Under the pieces are notes generated by a model. It did no database searches. It was given only the letters and a program-made list of their open reading frames with translations, and had not been told where the DNA came from. Shown here in pieces: positions 26,859-36,518 of a stretch of DNA of 64,000 bases. How positions within the stretch are numbered: position 1 is the stretch's first letter; every line of letters begins with the position of its first letter. Location: assembly GCF_000963005.1 (NCBI RefSeq), contig NZ_JZHZ01000007.1:1488567-1552566 (forward strand). The letters run 5' to 3'. Source of the DNA: Xanthomonas sp. GPE 39 (lineage in GTDB: Bacteria; Pseudomonadota; Gammaproteobacteria; Xanthomonadales; Xanthomonadaceae). Position numbers and translations under genes: made by a program.

Positions 26859-28729
26859 CGGATCGCACTCAAAATGGATTGAAACATCGTGTCTGCGGTG
26901 GAAATGATATGCGAGGCCGCTTCATAGGCCTGTTGCAGCTGGAGCATGTTGGCCGCTTCCTCGTCAAGATTGACTCCGGAAAGCGAATCGCGTGCATCCT
27001 TCGCATTACTTTGGATCACATTCTGCGCATCGGATGAATATTGCGCCTGACGTGCTGCCGAACCGATAGTGGTGCTCAGTCCTGCAACCGCGCCGTTGAG
27101 GGTGATGGTGCCGCCGTTGAACGCCTTGGCGTTGTCCAAGTGCGAGAGCAATTGGGCGTTGCCGTTGTCGCTGGAGCCTGGGCCAGTGGGGCTGACCGCG
27201 AAGCTGTCGCCTGGGGAGGGTTTGCCATCCAGCGTCATGCTCCAGCCGTTGGCGCTGATGGTCTGCCCGGCGGTATAGGCAAATGGCCCGGTCCCATCGA
27301 TGGTGTAATGGGTGGCATCGACGAACGCGATGTTGGACGGCGTCAACAGGTTGGCGTTGGTGGCATCCACCGCCTGCACCTTGCTGACGATACCGGTTCC
27401 CTGGTTATTCAAGCTGACCGTGGCTTTGATCGGCGTGGCCGCCGCGATCCGCGACGGATCGGTGATGGCGACGGACAAGTTATTGATGGCGCTGGCGGTG
27501 GGCTGCACCAGGAATTTGTCCCCGGCTGCGGCGGTACCTGAGACCTGCAGGGACACGCCATTCACCATGAACGGATCGGCCCCCGTGCCGCTGCCGGTCA
27601 TGGCGACACTTGCCCCGGTATCGGCGCGGCTGGCACTCCAAGTGCTGCCGTTATAGGTGAGCAGTAGATTCTGCCCGTCGAGCTTGCTGACATCGCTGAC
27701 GTTGGTGGTGAACGCTGCATTGCCGGTGTTGGCGCTATTGCCGTTGACGGTCGGTGGGGGCAGGTTGAAGAAATTGCCGCCCATCTGGCCGTACAGGTCC
27801 ATGCCGGCTTTGTGCTGTTGGTTGTAGCTGCTGGCCAGACCGGTGGCGATGCGGCCCAACTCTGCCGTGGTCGGATCTAGCACCGAACTGCGGAATTCCA
27901 GGTAGCCACCGATCTTTCCGCCAAGTGCCTGGCTGCTCAGCGGGGTCGAGCCGCCTGGCGTCTTCAGCGCAATCTGCAGCCGCTGCGGTTGGTAGGGGTC
28001 CTGTGTGGTGACCAGGACCGATGCGGTGGTTCCGACCACCATCGCCTGACCGCCAGCGGTGTAGACGTTCATCATCCCGCCGTCTTGCTGGACCACGCTG
28101 CCACCGGTAAAACTGACCAGTTGGCTGATTAACTGATCGCGGTGATCCAGAAGGTCCGGCGGGGCATTGGTGGCATTGCTGCCGATCTGGCCGTTGATCT
28201 TGGCGATCTCGGTGGCCAGGTTGTTGGCTTCGGTGGTGCCCGACACCAAGCCACCGTTGACTTCATTGTTGAGCGAGTCGATCTGGCCGTTGAGTTGCTT
28301 GAACCGGGTGACCAGCGCATTGCCACTGTCCAGCAGACTCTGCCGGTTGGCGGTGGTGGGGGCGCTGGAGGACAAACTGCTGGTGGCGTCGAAGAAGTTC
28401 GACAACGGCCCGGCGATGCCGGTGGCCTTGTCGGAAAACACGCTATCGACGCGACTGGACATGTCCGACAACTGCTTCAGCCGGGCTGCCTCGCCGGTAC
28501 TGTCGAACAGGCGCGAGATCGCCAACTGGTCGGCAACGCGCGAGATATCGCTGACATGGGTGCCATTGCCGACGTAGTAGTTGCCGAACTGATTCGGCAC
28601 GTTGGTGGCAAAGCTGGTGCGTTGCCGGCTATAGCCATCGGTGTTGGTGTTGGCGACATTGTGACTGACGGTTTGCAGTGCGCGCTGGAAAGCGATCAGG
28701 GCGCCGGTACCGGTGGACATGACGGACAT
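26855..28729 (-). CDS. flgK: Flagellar hook-filament junction protein FlgK
   Basis: Hook-associated protein 1 of 624 residues. It starts with a rod/hook-type N-terminus (ALIAFQRALQTVSHNVANTNTDGYSRQ) and ends with the matching C-terminal helix (LQLQQAYEAASHIISTADTMFQSILS). The long variable middle is Gly/Thr/Ala-rich. The ATG at 28729 follows the flgJ stop by 11 bases; a second ATG at 28720 is possible. It acts with FlgL as the hook-filament adaptor. Confidence 0.96.
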   Translation of the reverse strand: MSVMSTGTGALIAFQRALQTVSHNVANTNTDGYSRQRTSFATNVPNQFGNYYVGNGTHVSDISRVADQLAISRLFDSTGEAARLKQLSDMSSRVDSVFSDKATGIAGPLSNFFDATSSLSSSAPTTANRQSLLDSGNALVTRFKQLNGQIDSLNNEVNGGLVSGTTEANNLATEIAKINGQIGSNATNAPPDLLDHRDQLISQLVSFTGGSVVQQDGGMMNVYTAGGQAMVVGTTASVLVTTQDPYQPQRLQIALKTPGGSTPLSSQALGGKIGGYLEFRSSVLDPTTAELGRIATGLASSYNQQHKAGMDLYGQMGGNFFNLPPPTVNGNSANTGNAAFTTNVSDVSKLDGQNLLLTYNGSTWSASRADTGASVAMTGSGTGADPFMVNGVSLQVSGTAAAGDKFLVQPTASAINNLSVAITDPSRIAAATPIKATVSLNNQGTGIVSKVQAVDATNANLLTPSNIAFVDATHYTIDGTGPFAYTAGQTISANGWSMTLDGKPSPGDSFAVSPTGPGSSDNGNAQLLSHLDNAKAFNGGTITLNGAVAGLSTTIGSAARQAQYSSDAQNVIQSNAKDARDSLSGVNLDEEAANMLQLQQAYEAASHIISTADTMFQSILSAIR

Positions 28730-28740
28730 GGATGGCTACC

Positions 28741-29931
28741 TCAGCGTCGCATGATGCTGGAGGGGTCGACACTGCTGGCGATCATGCCAATGCCGCTGGC
28801 AGCCGCGTTGCTGATCGCCGCGACAGCGCGGCCGATGGTCGGCCCTGCCGCGATGGCGGCGATCTTGGACGCGTAGGACGGATCGGTGGCATAACCGGCG
28901 CGTTGCAGGCCCTGTGCGAAACCACGGATGTCGGTACCGGCCTTCAACGCCTGTTGGTAGCGCGGGTTGGTCTTCAACATTTGCACGTAGTCGGCGAAGC
29001 TGTCTGCCGGGGACGCATAGGCGCGGAAGTCCGCGGTCTGCGACTGCTTGACCCCGTCGACATACTCGTGAGTCTTGGCGGTGATGCGGTCTCCACTCCA
29101 GCCGGTGGCTTTGATCCCGAACATGTTGTTCGAACTGGGGCTGTTGTTGTGCGCCATGCCATGGCGACCCCAACCGGTTTCCAGTGCAGCCTGCGCGACC
29201 AGTGCCCGCGCATCCACTCCCAGCTCGTGCGCGGCTTTTTGCGCATGGTTCCAGATTTTGGCGACGAAACCTTCCGGCGTGCGTTCGCCGAGGCTTGCCG
29301 CCGCCGCGTTGGCCGCTGCGGCGGCGCTTGGATCGATCACGGTGGCGTTATCGGCAGGCTTCTGGACGTTCGACCAGCGATCATCGGTGCTATCCCAGGA
29401 CAGGCCAGCACTACCATCGAGCTGGTTGACGCCGGGCGACTGTTGTCGGGTGTTGCTGTCGCGACCGGCGATCATGTCCAGCACCTGTTCGACCTGATGT
29501 TGTGGTGTCCCCGCCACCTCCATGCCGCTCAATCGACCGCTTTCAGTCCCATCGGCCGCTGCGGCGAGGGGAATGGCGCGGCTGCTCTGGTCCGATACCA
29601 GCGAATAAGCCTTTGCCGCTTTGGCCGCGCCGAGCGCGGTATTGGTAGCCGGCGCTGCGCTAGGTTGGCCGCCACCGAGTTGTTTGGCGATCAGTGCAGA
29701 TAGGCCCAGCCCTTTACCGTCGGTCAAGCCTTTCGCCAACTGCTTGTCGTACATGTCGCGAAAGGTCTGGTTCTCGCCCGGAAACAGGGAATCGCCGAAA
29801 CTGGCGTCGCGCATGCTCTTGACCAGCATGTTCGCAAACTGTCCTTCCAGCTGGCGCGACACCTTGTCGATCTTGGCGGGATCGTTCTGGGTGCTCGCGT
29901 GCAGGTCGAGGGGAGAGGCCGAAATGCGCAT
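28741..29931 (-). CDS. flgJ: Peptidoglycan hydrolase FlgJ
   Basis: Dual-function rod cap of 396 residues. The N-terminal rod-capping domain has the pattern RQLEGQFANMLVKSMRDASF. The C-terminal glucosaminidase/muramidase domain (about residues 220-375) includes VAQAALETGWGRH with the catalytic Glu and NMFGIKATGWSGD. An Ala-rich linker lies between the domains. Only one base separates it from flgI. The domain order matches gammaproteobacterial FlgJ, in which the enzyme lets the rod penetrate the cell wall. Confidence 0.96.
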   Translation of the reverse strand: MRISASPLDLHASTQNDPAKIDKVSRQLEGQFANMLVKSMRDASFGDSLFPGENQTFRDMYDKQLAKGLTDGKGLGLSALIAKQLGGGQPSAAPATNTALGAAKAAKAYSLVSDQSSRAIPLAAAADGTESGRLSGMEVAGTPQHQVEQVLDMIAGRDSNTRQQSPGVNQLDGSAGLSWDSTDDRWSNVQKPADNATVIDPSAAAAANAAAASLGERTPEGFVAKIWNHAQKAAHELGVDARALVAQAALETGWGRHGMAHNNSPSSNNMFGIKATGWSGDRITAKTHEYVDGVKQSQTADFRAYASPADSFADYVQMLKTNPRYQQALKAGTDIRGFAQGLQRAGYATDPSYASKIAAIAAGPTIGRAVAAISNAAASGIGMIASSVDPSSIMRR

Positions 29932-29932
29932 G

Positions 29933-31051
29933 TCAGATCACCTCTAGCTCCGCGCTCAGGGCACCGGCCTGCTTGAGCGCTTCAAGAATTGCAATTAAAT
30001 CGCCTGGCGCGGCGCCGACTTCGTTGACTGCGCGCACGATTTGATCCAGCGAGGTGCCGCCCTCGAACTTGAACATGCGGCTGCCTTCGTTGGTTGCGGT
30101 GATGGTCGACTTCGGCACTGCCACGGTCTGGCCATTGCTCAGCGCGTTTGGTTGGCTGACTTCCGTGCCTTCGCTAATGGTGACGGTCAGCGAGCCGTGC
30201 GAGATCGCCGCCGGGCTGACCCGTACTTGAGAGCCGATCACCACGGTGCCTGTGCGAGCGTTGACCACGACCTTGGCCGGCGCCGAACCGGGCGATAGCT
30301 CCACGTTTTCGATCCGCGCCAGCAGGCCGATCCTTGCGCTTTGATCGGTGGGCGAGCGTACTGCCACGGTAGAGCCGTCCACCGCGTGTGCGCTGCCGGG
30401 GCCGAAGGTATTTTCCAGCGCCGCGACCATCCGCGAGACGGTGGTGAAATCGGCCTGGTGCAAGTTAAGGGTGATTTCGTTGCTGCTGCCGAACACATCC
30501 GGTAATGCGCGCTCCACGGTTGCGCCATTGGGGATAAGGCCGACGCTGGGTATGTTGACCGAGATGCGCGAGCCGTCCTTGCCCTGTGCGCCGAAGCCGC
30601 CGACCACCAAGTTACCCTGAGCGATCGCATAGACCTGACCATCGGCCCCCTTCAGCGGGGTCATCAGCAAGGAGCCGCCACGCAGTGAGATGGCATTGCC
30701 GATCGAGGAGACAGTGACGTCGATTGGCTGTCCAGGTTTGGCGAATGCCGGCAGTTGCGCACTGATCGCTACCGCTGCCACGTTTTTCAACTGAGGGTTG
30801 ACGTTCGCCGGCACGTTGACGCCCAGCTCGCCGAGCATGTTCTTCAAACTCTGCACGGTGAATGGCGCTTGGCTGGTGCGGTCGCCGCTGCCGTCCAGGC
30901 CGACCACTAGGCCATAGCCGACCAGCGCATTGCCGCGCACGCCGCCGACCTGGGCAAGATCTTTGATGCGTTCGGCCGCGGCCGGGGCGACCAGAGCAGC
31001 GCACAACGCGAAGGCGGTGAGCAGGCGGCAGGGCAGGGACAGGAGAGTCAT
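29933..31051 (-). CDS. flgI: Flagellar P-ring protein FlgI
   Basis: Periplasmic P-ring subunit of 372 residues. A Sec signal peptide ([17 protein letters not shown], cleavage before ERIKDL) is followed by the family start [20 protein letters not shown] and later motifs [16 protein letters not shown] and [13 protein letters not shown]. Length and termini are normal for FlgI, which surrounds the rod in the peptidoglycan layer. Eight bases separate it from flgH. Confidence 0.97.
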   Translation of the reverse strand: MTLLSLPCRLLTAFALCAALVAPAAAERIKDLAQVGGVRGNALVGYGLVVGLDGSGDRTSQAPFTVQSLKNMLGELGVNVPANVNPQLKNVAAVAISAQLPAFAKPGQPIDVTVSSIGNAISLRGGSLLMTPLKGADGQVYAIAQGNLVVGGFGAQGKDGSRISVNIPSVGLIPNGATVERALPDVFGSSNEITLNLHQADFTTVSRMVAALENTFGPGSAHAVDGSTVAVRSPTDQSARIGLLARIENVELSPGSAPAKVVVNARTGTVVIGSQVRVSPAAISHGSLTVTISEGTEVSQPNALSNGQTVAVPKSTITATNEGSRMFKFEGGTSLDQIVRAVNEVGAAPGDLIAILEALKQAGALSAELEVI

Positions 31052-31059
31052 GGCAGGTC

Positions 31060-31758
31060 TCAGTAAGGCGAGATGCGTGAATTGAAGAAACGGCTCAGCC
31101 AGCCCATGGCATTGGACTGCGCTACCGCACCGCGACCGCCGTAGGCGATGCGCGCGTCGGCAACCTTGCTGGATGGAATGGTGTTGTCCGGGGCGATGTC
31201 GGCGGCGCGGACGATGCCTTGCACCTGCACCAGTTCGTCGCCCTGATTCAGACGCAGATTCTTGTCGCCCTGGATCACCAGGTTGCCGTTGGGCAAGCGC
31301 TGCATCACGGTCACGGTCAGGCTTCCCTGCATGGTGTTGCTTTGCGCGGTGTTGCCCTTGCCGGCGAAGCTGCGATCGCCGCTGGTGGAGTTATTGAGCA
31401 CGTCGGTGCCGTTGATCGAGAACGGGGTGCCGAGCAGGGTCGGCGTGGACATTTTCACGTTGTCCTTTTTGCTGATGCTGGTGCCAGCGGTGCTACTGGC
31501 ATTGGTGCTTTCCACCAGGGTGATGGTCAGCAAGTCGCCGACATCACGGGCACGACGGTCCGAATACAGCGACAAACCCGGGCCGGCGGCGTAGATCGCG
31601 CCGGCGCTGGGCTGTGCCTGCGGCGCGACCACCGGGACGATCGGGGCCATCGGCGAATATGGACGGATGTCGCCGGCAGCGATGCCCAAATTGGCGCAGC
31701 CGCCGAGCAGGGCTGGCAACAGCGCGGCGGAGAAGCAGAGAGAGGACAGGTGCGACAT
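31060..31758 (-). CDS. flgH: Flagellar L-ring lipoprotein FlgH
   Basis: Outer-membrane L-ring subunit of 232 residues. A lipoprotein signal peptide has lipobox LLGGC with acylated Cys21. Family motifs include [21 protein letters not shown], the conserved glycine-lysine region ([19 protein letters not shown]), and [16 protein letters not shown] near the C-terminus. Together with FlgI it forms the LP-ring bushing. Confidence 0.97.
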   Translation of the reverse strand: MSHLSSLCFSAALLPALLGGCANLGIAAGDIRPYSPMAPIVPVVAPQAQPSAGAIYAAGPGLSLYSDRRARDVGDLLTITLVESTNASSTAGTSISKKDNVKMSTPTLLGTPFSINGTDVLNNSTSGDRSFAGKGNTAQSNTMQGSLTVTVMQRLPNGNLVIQGDKNLRLNQGDELVQVQGIVRAADIAPDNTIPSSKVADARIAYGGRGAVAQSNAMGWLSRFFNSRISPY

Positions 31759-31781
31759 GGCGGATTCCGGAAACGGCAGGA

Positions 31782-32567
31782 TCAGGCGTTGTTGTTCAAG
31801 TAACCGAGCATGGCGTCGGTGGTGGAGATCGCCTTGGCGTTCATCTCGTAGGCGCGCTGGGTTTCGATCATGCTCACCAGCTCTTCCACCACATTGACGT
31901 TGCTGCCTTCCAAAGCGCCCTGCACGGTGGTGCCGAGGCCATTGAGGCCGGGCGTCCCGCTTTGTGCCGGACCCGAGGAGGCGGTTTCCACGTACAGGTT
32001 CTGGCCGGTGGCCTGCAGTCCCGAGGGATTGATGAAATCGGTCAGAGTCAGCGAGCCGACCTGCAGTGCGGCCGCGGAGCCAGGAACCTGCACGCTGACC
32101 GTGCCGTCGTTACCGATGGTCACCGACTGCGCACCTTCCGGAATCTGGATGCCAGGCTGTATGGCGTAACCGCTGTTGGTCACCAGTTGGCCCTGCGCGT
32201 TGACCTGCAAGCTGCCGTCACGGGTATAGGCGGAGGTGCCGTCGGGCATCTGCACTTCAAAGAAACCGCGACCGTTGACCATCACATCCAAGGCCTTTCC
32301 CGTCTGCTGTTGGCTGCCTTGCTCGAAATCCTTGGAGGTGGCGACCACGCGCACACCAGTGCCTAACTGCAGGCCAGAGGGCAATTGCGTCTGTGACGAA
32401 CTGGCACCGCCGGGTTGACGCCGCTGTTGGTACAGCAGGTCTTCGAAGCTGGCGCGATCGCGCTTGAAGCCAGTGGTGCTGGTGTTTGCCAGGTTGTTGG
32501 AGACGACTGACATACGTGTCTGTTGTGCATCCATGCCGGTCTTGGCGACCCACAAAGCCTGATTCAT
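31782..32567 (-). CDS. flgG: Flagellar distal rod protein FlgG
   Basis: The 261-residue distal rod protein has the N-terminal signature [35 protein letters not shown] read in two parts, and a C-terminal pair of helices ending [23 protein letters not shown] 32567 has an AGGA-type ribosome site; the 26 upstream codons are not family-like. It lies 23 bases before flgH. Confidence 0.97.
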   Translation of the reverse strand: MNQALWVAKTGMDAQQTRMSVVSNNLANTSTTGFKRDRASFEDLLYQQRRQPGGASSSQTQLPSGLQLGTGVRVVATSKDFEQGSQQQTGKALDVMVNGRGFFEVQMPDGTSAYTRDGSLQVNAQGQLVTNSGYAIQPGIQIPEGAQSVTIGNDGTVSVQVPGSAAALQVGSLTLTDFINPSGLQATGQNLYVETASSGPAQSGTPGLNGLGTTVQGALEGSNVNVVEELVSMIETQRAYEMNAKAISTTDAMLGYLNNNA

Positions 32568-32661
32568 GACCCGATTTCCTCTGAAGAATGTTCCCCGAGC
32601 GATGCCGGGGTGCATGAAGACTGATGCATGCGCCGTGCCAAACACCGCGCCAGCGGTGGCC

Positions 32662-33417
32662 TCAGCCGCTCATACGCAGCAGGGTGTTGGCCGACTGCGC
32701 GTTTTCGTCGCCGTTTTTGATCACTTTCACTTGCATTTCGAACTGGCGTTGCAACTGGATCATCTGCACCAGCGCACCCGCGGCATCCACATTGCTACCC
32801 TCCAGCGCGCCGGTGTGCAGTGCGATGCCGGTGGCAAGTGGAAAGGCCTTGGTCGGATCTTCGCTGACGTTGCGCATCAGGCCGTCGAGACGGCGGGTGA
32901 GCTGATCGGCCGGTGCATTCACCACCTTCAGCGTGCCGATCGCGCTCATCGCCTGCGGTCCTTCGCCCAAGGGCACGATCGAGACGGTGCCGTCGTTGCC
33001 GATCTCCAGCGACTGGTGTGGCGGGATCGACATCGGGTTGCCCTCGGTGTCGAGTACCGCACGGCCACTGGAGGTGACCAGTTGTCCGTTCGCTGTCAGT
33101 GCCAATTCACCGCCGCGCGTGTATGCCTCCTTGCCGTCGCTGGCCTGTACCGCCAGCCAATTATTGGCACTCATGGAGACATCCAGTGGATTGCCGGTGA
33201 CTTGCTGCGCGCCGACATCGCGATCAAAACCCTGGTCGATGTGCAGTGCATCAATGCGCGACGGATAGCCGTTGCCTTGAATGCGGAATGCTTCGGTATT
33301 GGCGAGCTGCGCCTTGAAACCGGCGGTCTCGACGTTGGCCAGGTTGTGCGACACCGTCGTTTGCGCCTGCAATGAAGCGCGGGCACCGGTCATGGCGACG
33401 TAGAGTGCTTTGTCCAT
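32662..33417 (-). CDS. flgF: Flagellar proximal rod protein FlgF
   Basis: The 251-residue rod protein starts [20 protein letters not shown] with the shared rod motif [15 protein letters not shown], and ends with [17 protein letters not shown]. The 94 bases between it and flgG and the 175 bases between flgE and it are the largest gaps inside the rod/hook operon. Confidence 0.96.
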   Translation of the reverse strand: MDKALYVAMTGARASLQAQTTVSHNLANVETAGFKAQLANTEAFRIQGNGYPSRIDALHIDQGFDRDVGAQQVTGNPLDVSMSANNWLAVQASDGKEAYTRGGELALTANGQLVTSSGRAVLDTEGNPMSIPPHQSLEIGNDGTVSIVPLGEGPQAMSAIGTLKVVNAPADQLTRRLDGLMRNVSEDPTKAFPLATGIALHTGALEGSNVDAAGALVQMIQLQRQFEMQVKVIKNGDENAQSANTLLRMSG

Positions 33418-33502
33418 GGGAAATCCTCGAAAGCCTTGGCTCGGGTCTTTGGGCTGGTGGCCCGGAAAGGCGCGAAGTGGAAGTGCTTGAACGGTCGGGA
33501 GT

Positions 33503-33534
33503 AGGACGCGGCGCGATGTATCGATCCGCGTCCT
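33503..33534. repeat. Strong inverted repeat in the flgE-flgF gap
   Basis: A perfect 9-bp stem (AGGACGCGG / CCGCGTCCT) with a 14-base loop that itself contains a CGAT/ATCG palindrome. There is no T-run on the minus strand, so it is not a classical terminator. It could slow RNA decay or set hook versus rod expression. Confidence 0.7.
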
Positions 33535-33592
33535 TTACAGCGTTTGATCCAGAGAATTCCAGATCCCGAGCCACCAATCTCGGCTTTACCCG

Positions 33593-34816
33593 TTAACGGA
33601 TATTGATGACGGTCTGGGTGACCTGATCCTGGGTGGAGATCATCTGCGAGTTGGCCTGGAAGTTGCGCTGCGCCACGATCATGTTGACCAACTGCTCGGT
33701 CAGGTCGACGGTGGAAGACTCAAGCGCGCCGGACTGCACGCTGCCGAAGTCCGAAGAACCCGCCACTCCGGTACGCGGACTGCCCGATCCCGCGCTTTCC
33801 GCCCAGGCGTTGTCGCCCAGCGAAGTCAAGCCTTGCGGGTTGACGAAGTTGCTCATCGCGACCTGTCCCAATGCCTTGTTGGCATTGTTGGAGTAGCGCG
33901 CGTAGACGACGCCGGTGGGATCGATGCTGATCGCGTTGAGCTTGCCGCTGGCGTAGCCGTCCTGAGAGGCCGCGCGCAGGGCGAAGGTTTCGCCGTACTG
34001 CGTTGAACCTGTGACGTTCAAGGTGAGGTTGAGGGGGCCAGCGCCGGTACTCGGGGTAAAGGTGCCCAGCGCGATTTGGCCGTTGGCGGGGTTGCTGAGC
34101 ATGCCATTGTTGGAAAACTGCAGTGTGCTCGCACCGCCTGCGGCGACGCCATCGATATAGTTGTAGACCTGCCACTGGTTAGGCGTAGCGGTCTTGACGA
34201 AATACGAGGTCTGGATATGGCTCACGCCCAGCGAGTCGTAGACGGTGGTGCCGCCGGTGGAGCTGTTGTAACTGTTGGCGTTGTTTGGATCGAAGGTGGC
34301 GACCGTCGGCGGTTGGGCATTGCCGGGCAGGGTGAAGGTCAGATTGAGCGTGCTGGTCGGATTCGGTGGGCTGTCGGTGGTTTGTAGCTGCAGGTCGCTC
34401 AGGCTGCCGACCGCGAAGCCATTGCCACTGGCTGTGGGCGGGAACACCTGCAACCTGGCGCCCTGCGGATTGACCACGTAGCCGTTGGCATCGGTCTGGA
34501 AGTTGCCGGCGCGCGAATAGATCCGGGCACCGTTGTTGGAGAGGGTGAAGAAGCCCGAACCGGAAATGGCCAAGTCCAGGTTGCGTCCGGTCGGGTCGAT
34601 GTTGCCCTGCGAGAATTGCTGGGCAACGTTGCTGACCCTCACGCCCGAGCCCACGGCATTGCGCGCTAGGCCGTAACCGCTGACCGTGAACTGGTCGGCG
34701 AACTCGGCACGCGAACCCTTGAAGCCGGTCGTATTGACGTTGGCGATATTGTTGGCGGTGACGTTGAGGTCGGTGTTGGCGGCTTTGATGCCTGACAACG
34801 AAGTGTTGAAACCCAT
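33593..34816 (-). CDS. flgE: Flagellar hook protein FlgE
   Basis: Hook subunit of 407 residues. The N-terminus MGFNTSLSGIKAANTDLNVT with ANNIANVNTTGFK and the C-terminus LTEQLVNMIVAQRNFQANSQ are standard. The middle hook domains include YDSLGVSHIQTSYFVKT. It is exported through the growing rod and assembled under the FlgD cap; flgD lies 25 bases upstream. Confidence 0.97.
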   Translation of the reverse strand: MGFNTSLSGIKAANTDLNVTANNIANVNTTGFKGSRAEFADQFTVSGYGLARNAVGSGVRVSNVAQQFSQGNIDPTGRNLDLAISGSGFFTLSNNGARIYSRAGNFQTDANGYVVNPQGARLQVFPPTASGNGFAVGSLSDLQLQTTDSPPNPTSTLNLTFTLPGNAQPPTVATFDPNNANSYNSSTGGTTVYDSLGVSHIQTSYFVKTATPNQWQVYNYIDGVAAGGASTLQFSNNGMLSNPANGQIALGTFTPSTGAGPLNLTLNVTGSTQYGETFALRAASQDGYASGKLNAISIDPTGVVYARYSNNANKALGQVAMSNFVNPQGLTSLGDNAWAESAGSGSPRTGVAGSSDFGSVQSGALESSTVDLTEQLVNMIVAQRNFQANSQMISTQDQVTQTVINIR

Positions 34817-34841
34817 GGTGGACTCCTGTGGATTGGCTGGC

Positions 34842-35522
34842 TCAGCTGACGCGGATGACGTTTGACAGAGGCGTGGTGCCTAGCCCTGTCAGATCGAGAT
34901 AGATGCCGTCCGAACCGATGATGGCGCTTTCGACCGGTGCTTGAACGTAGGTGGACAGTGTGGTGGAGGCGCCGGTGGTGTCGTTTTGCGTGGCGGTGAC
35001 GCTGTAGGTTCCCGCAGGCATCCGCGCACCGTTGGCGTCGGTGCCATCCCAGTTGAAGGGGATCTGACCGGCCTTGTCGGCCGCCACGCTGATCTGCTTG
35101 ATCGCCTTGCCGTTGGCGTCACTGATGGTGAGGTTGACCACGCCGCCACTGGTCGCGGCGACCATTCCGCTGGCACCGCCATCGTTGCCTAGCGGGAGGC
35201 CGGCCGACGGGACCAGCACCTTGTGCCCGATCAGGTTGGCGCCGCGCAGGACTTGATCGGTACTCATCGATGACGATAGCGCCGTGACGGTCTTATTGAG
35301 GTCACCAATCCCCTGCACGGTGGACAGTTGCGCCATCTGCGACACCATCTGGCTGTTGTCCATCGGCTTGAGCGGGTCTTGATGCTGCAACTGCTCGGTC
35401 ATCAGCTTCAGGAAGTCGGCTTGTTTGAGTGCCGGGCTACTGCTGGCGGTGGTGCTGGTGTTGCTCGCTGCGCCAAGTCCCAGGCTCGAATAGGGATCGG
35501 TGGAGGAAGAAACGCTGGTCAT
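34842..35522 (-). CDS. flgD: Flagellar hook assembly scaffold FlgD
   Basis: The 226-residue hook-capping protein has the family N-terminal block QADFLKLMTEQLQHQDPLKP followed by DNSQMVSQMAQLSTVQGI, then FLIG-like/Tudor beta domains (IPFNWDGTDANGARMPAGTY). Removed from the hook tip once assembly finishes. It is 41 bases downstream of flgC. Confidence 0.96.
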   Translation of the reverse strand: MTSVSSSTDPYSSLGLGAASNTSTTASSSPALKQADFLKLMTEQLQHQDPLKPMDNSQMVSQMAQLSTVQGIGDLNKTVTALSSSMSTDQVLRGANLIGHKVLVPSAGLPLGNDGGASGMVAATSGGVVNLTISDANGKAIKQISVAADKAGQIPFNWDGTDANGARMPAGTYSVTATQNDTTGASTTLSTYVQAPVESAIIGSDGIYLDLTGLGTTPLSNVIRVS

Positions 35523-35563
35523 ATGGAATTCCAGGTAGAAGGAGGCGACGGAAGGAGGACGGC

Positions 35564-35971
35564 TCAGCGGCCGATGGTCAAGGTGGCCAGTGCCAGTTCC
35601 TTGGCGGTGTTGAGGACTTCCACGCCGGCCTGATAATTGCGTGAGGCGGAAATCAGGTTGACCATCTGCGAGACCGGATCGATGTCCGGCGAATAGATGT
35701 AGCCGTCTGCATCGGCGAGTGGATGGCCGGGTTCGTAACGCTTGATCGGCGGATCCTTGCTCTGGCTGATTTCCTTGACGTTGACACCGGTCAGTGCGCT
35801 GTCGTGCGGGTCGCGCACCGCCTGGAAGATTGGCTCGATTGGTTTATAGGCCGCTTCTGCCGAGCCAGCCACCGAATCGGCGTTGGCCAGATTACTGGCG
35901 ATCGTGCTCATTCGCACCGACTGCGCTTGCAGCGCAGAGCCGGCGACATCGAAAATTGGCAAATTGCTCAT
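35564..35971 (-). CDS. flgC: Flagellar proximal rod protein FlgC
   Basis: The 135-residue rod protein begins IFDVAGSALQAQSVRMSTIA with SNLANADS and has the C-terminal block YSPDIDPVSQMVNLISASRN. Three bases separate it from flgB. Confidence 0.96.
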   Translation of the reverse strand: MSNLPIFDVAGSALQAQSVRMSTIASNLANADSVAGSAEAAYKPIEPIFQAVRDPHDSALTGVNVKEISQSKDPPIKRYEPGHPLADADGYIYSPDIDPVSQMVNLISASRNYQAGVEVLNTAKELALATLTIGR

Positions 35972-35974
35972 GGC

Positions 35975-36373
35975 TTATTGGCCCGTGATTGCGGTGAGCA
36001 TGGTGCGCACCTTGGATTCGACGAAACTCAACGAGGCGCGGTATTCCAGTGCGGCACGGCCATAGGCGGCGCGCTCGGCATCCGGGTCCACGGTGTTACC
36101 GTCCAAATTGGGCTGGCTGGACTCGCGGCTGATCTGGAACGGATTCAGGCCATCGCCGCCGACCGCAATGTGGCGGCTGTCGGTGACCTGGAGTTGGGTG
36201 CCGTCGCGTTGACCCTGTGCGGCGCGCATCGCCGCATCGAAATCCAGATCCTGCGCCTTGTAGCCCGGGGTATCGACGTTGCTGAGGTTGCTGGCAATCA
36301 GCTTCATCCGTTGCTCGCGCAGCGGCAGGGCGTCGCCGTGGACGCCTAAATAGGATGAAATCGGATTGGACAT
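35975..36373 (-). CDS. flgB: Flagellar basal-body rod protein FlgB
   Basis: The 132-residue first gene of the rod/hook operon. The sequence LREQRMKLIASNLSNVDTPG and YKAQDLDFDAAM are the FlgB signature; the C-terminus (ALEYRASLSFVESKVRTML) forms the helical rod contact. A sigma-54 type promoter lies 36 bases upstream of the ATG. Confidence 0.96.
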   Translation of the reverse strand: MSNPISSYLGVHGDALPLREQRMKLIASNLSNVDTPGYKAQDLDFDAAMRAAQGQRDGTQLQVTDSRHIAVGGDGLNPFQISRESSQPNLDGNTVDPDAERAAYGRAALEYRASLSFVESKVRTMLTAITGQ

Positions 36374-36408
36374 GGCACGCGATCCCGCGGTTCGTTACTG
36401 AAACCACA

Positions 36409-36424
36409 GGCAAAACGTGTGCCA
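36409..36424 (-). promoter_or_regulatory. Sigma-54 type promoter of the flgB operon
   Basis: The minus strand reads TGGCACACGTTTTGCC, with a perfect TGGCAC, five bases, and TTGC. It is 36 bases before the flgB ATG and downstream of cheV. Confidence 0.82.
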
Positions 36425-36518
36425 AACTGAGTGTCTGCCTTTAGCGGGGCAGGATTATCGGGCTAGTTGTTCGCGCCCGCATGTACTGCTGACGCCGGGA
36501 TGTCGCCAGCGCCGAGGA

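Noticed and set aside
28732-29703. 323-codon plus-strand frame antisense to flgJ
   Set aside because: FlgJ on the minus strand has both conserved domains; the antisense frame shows no family motif or ribosome site.
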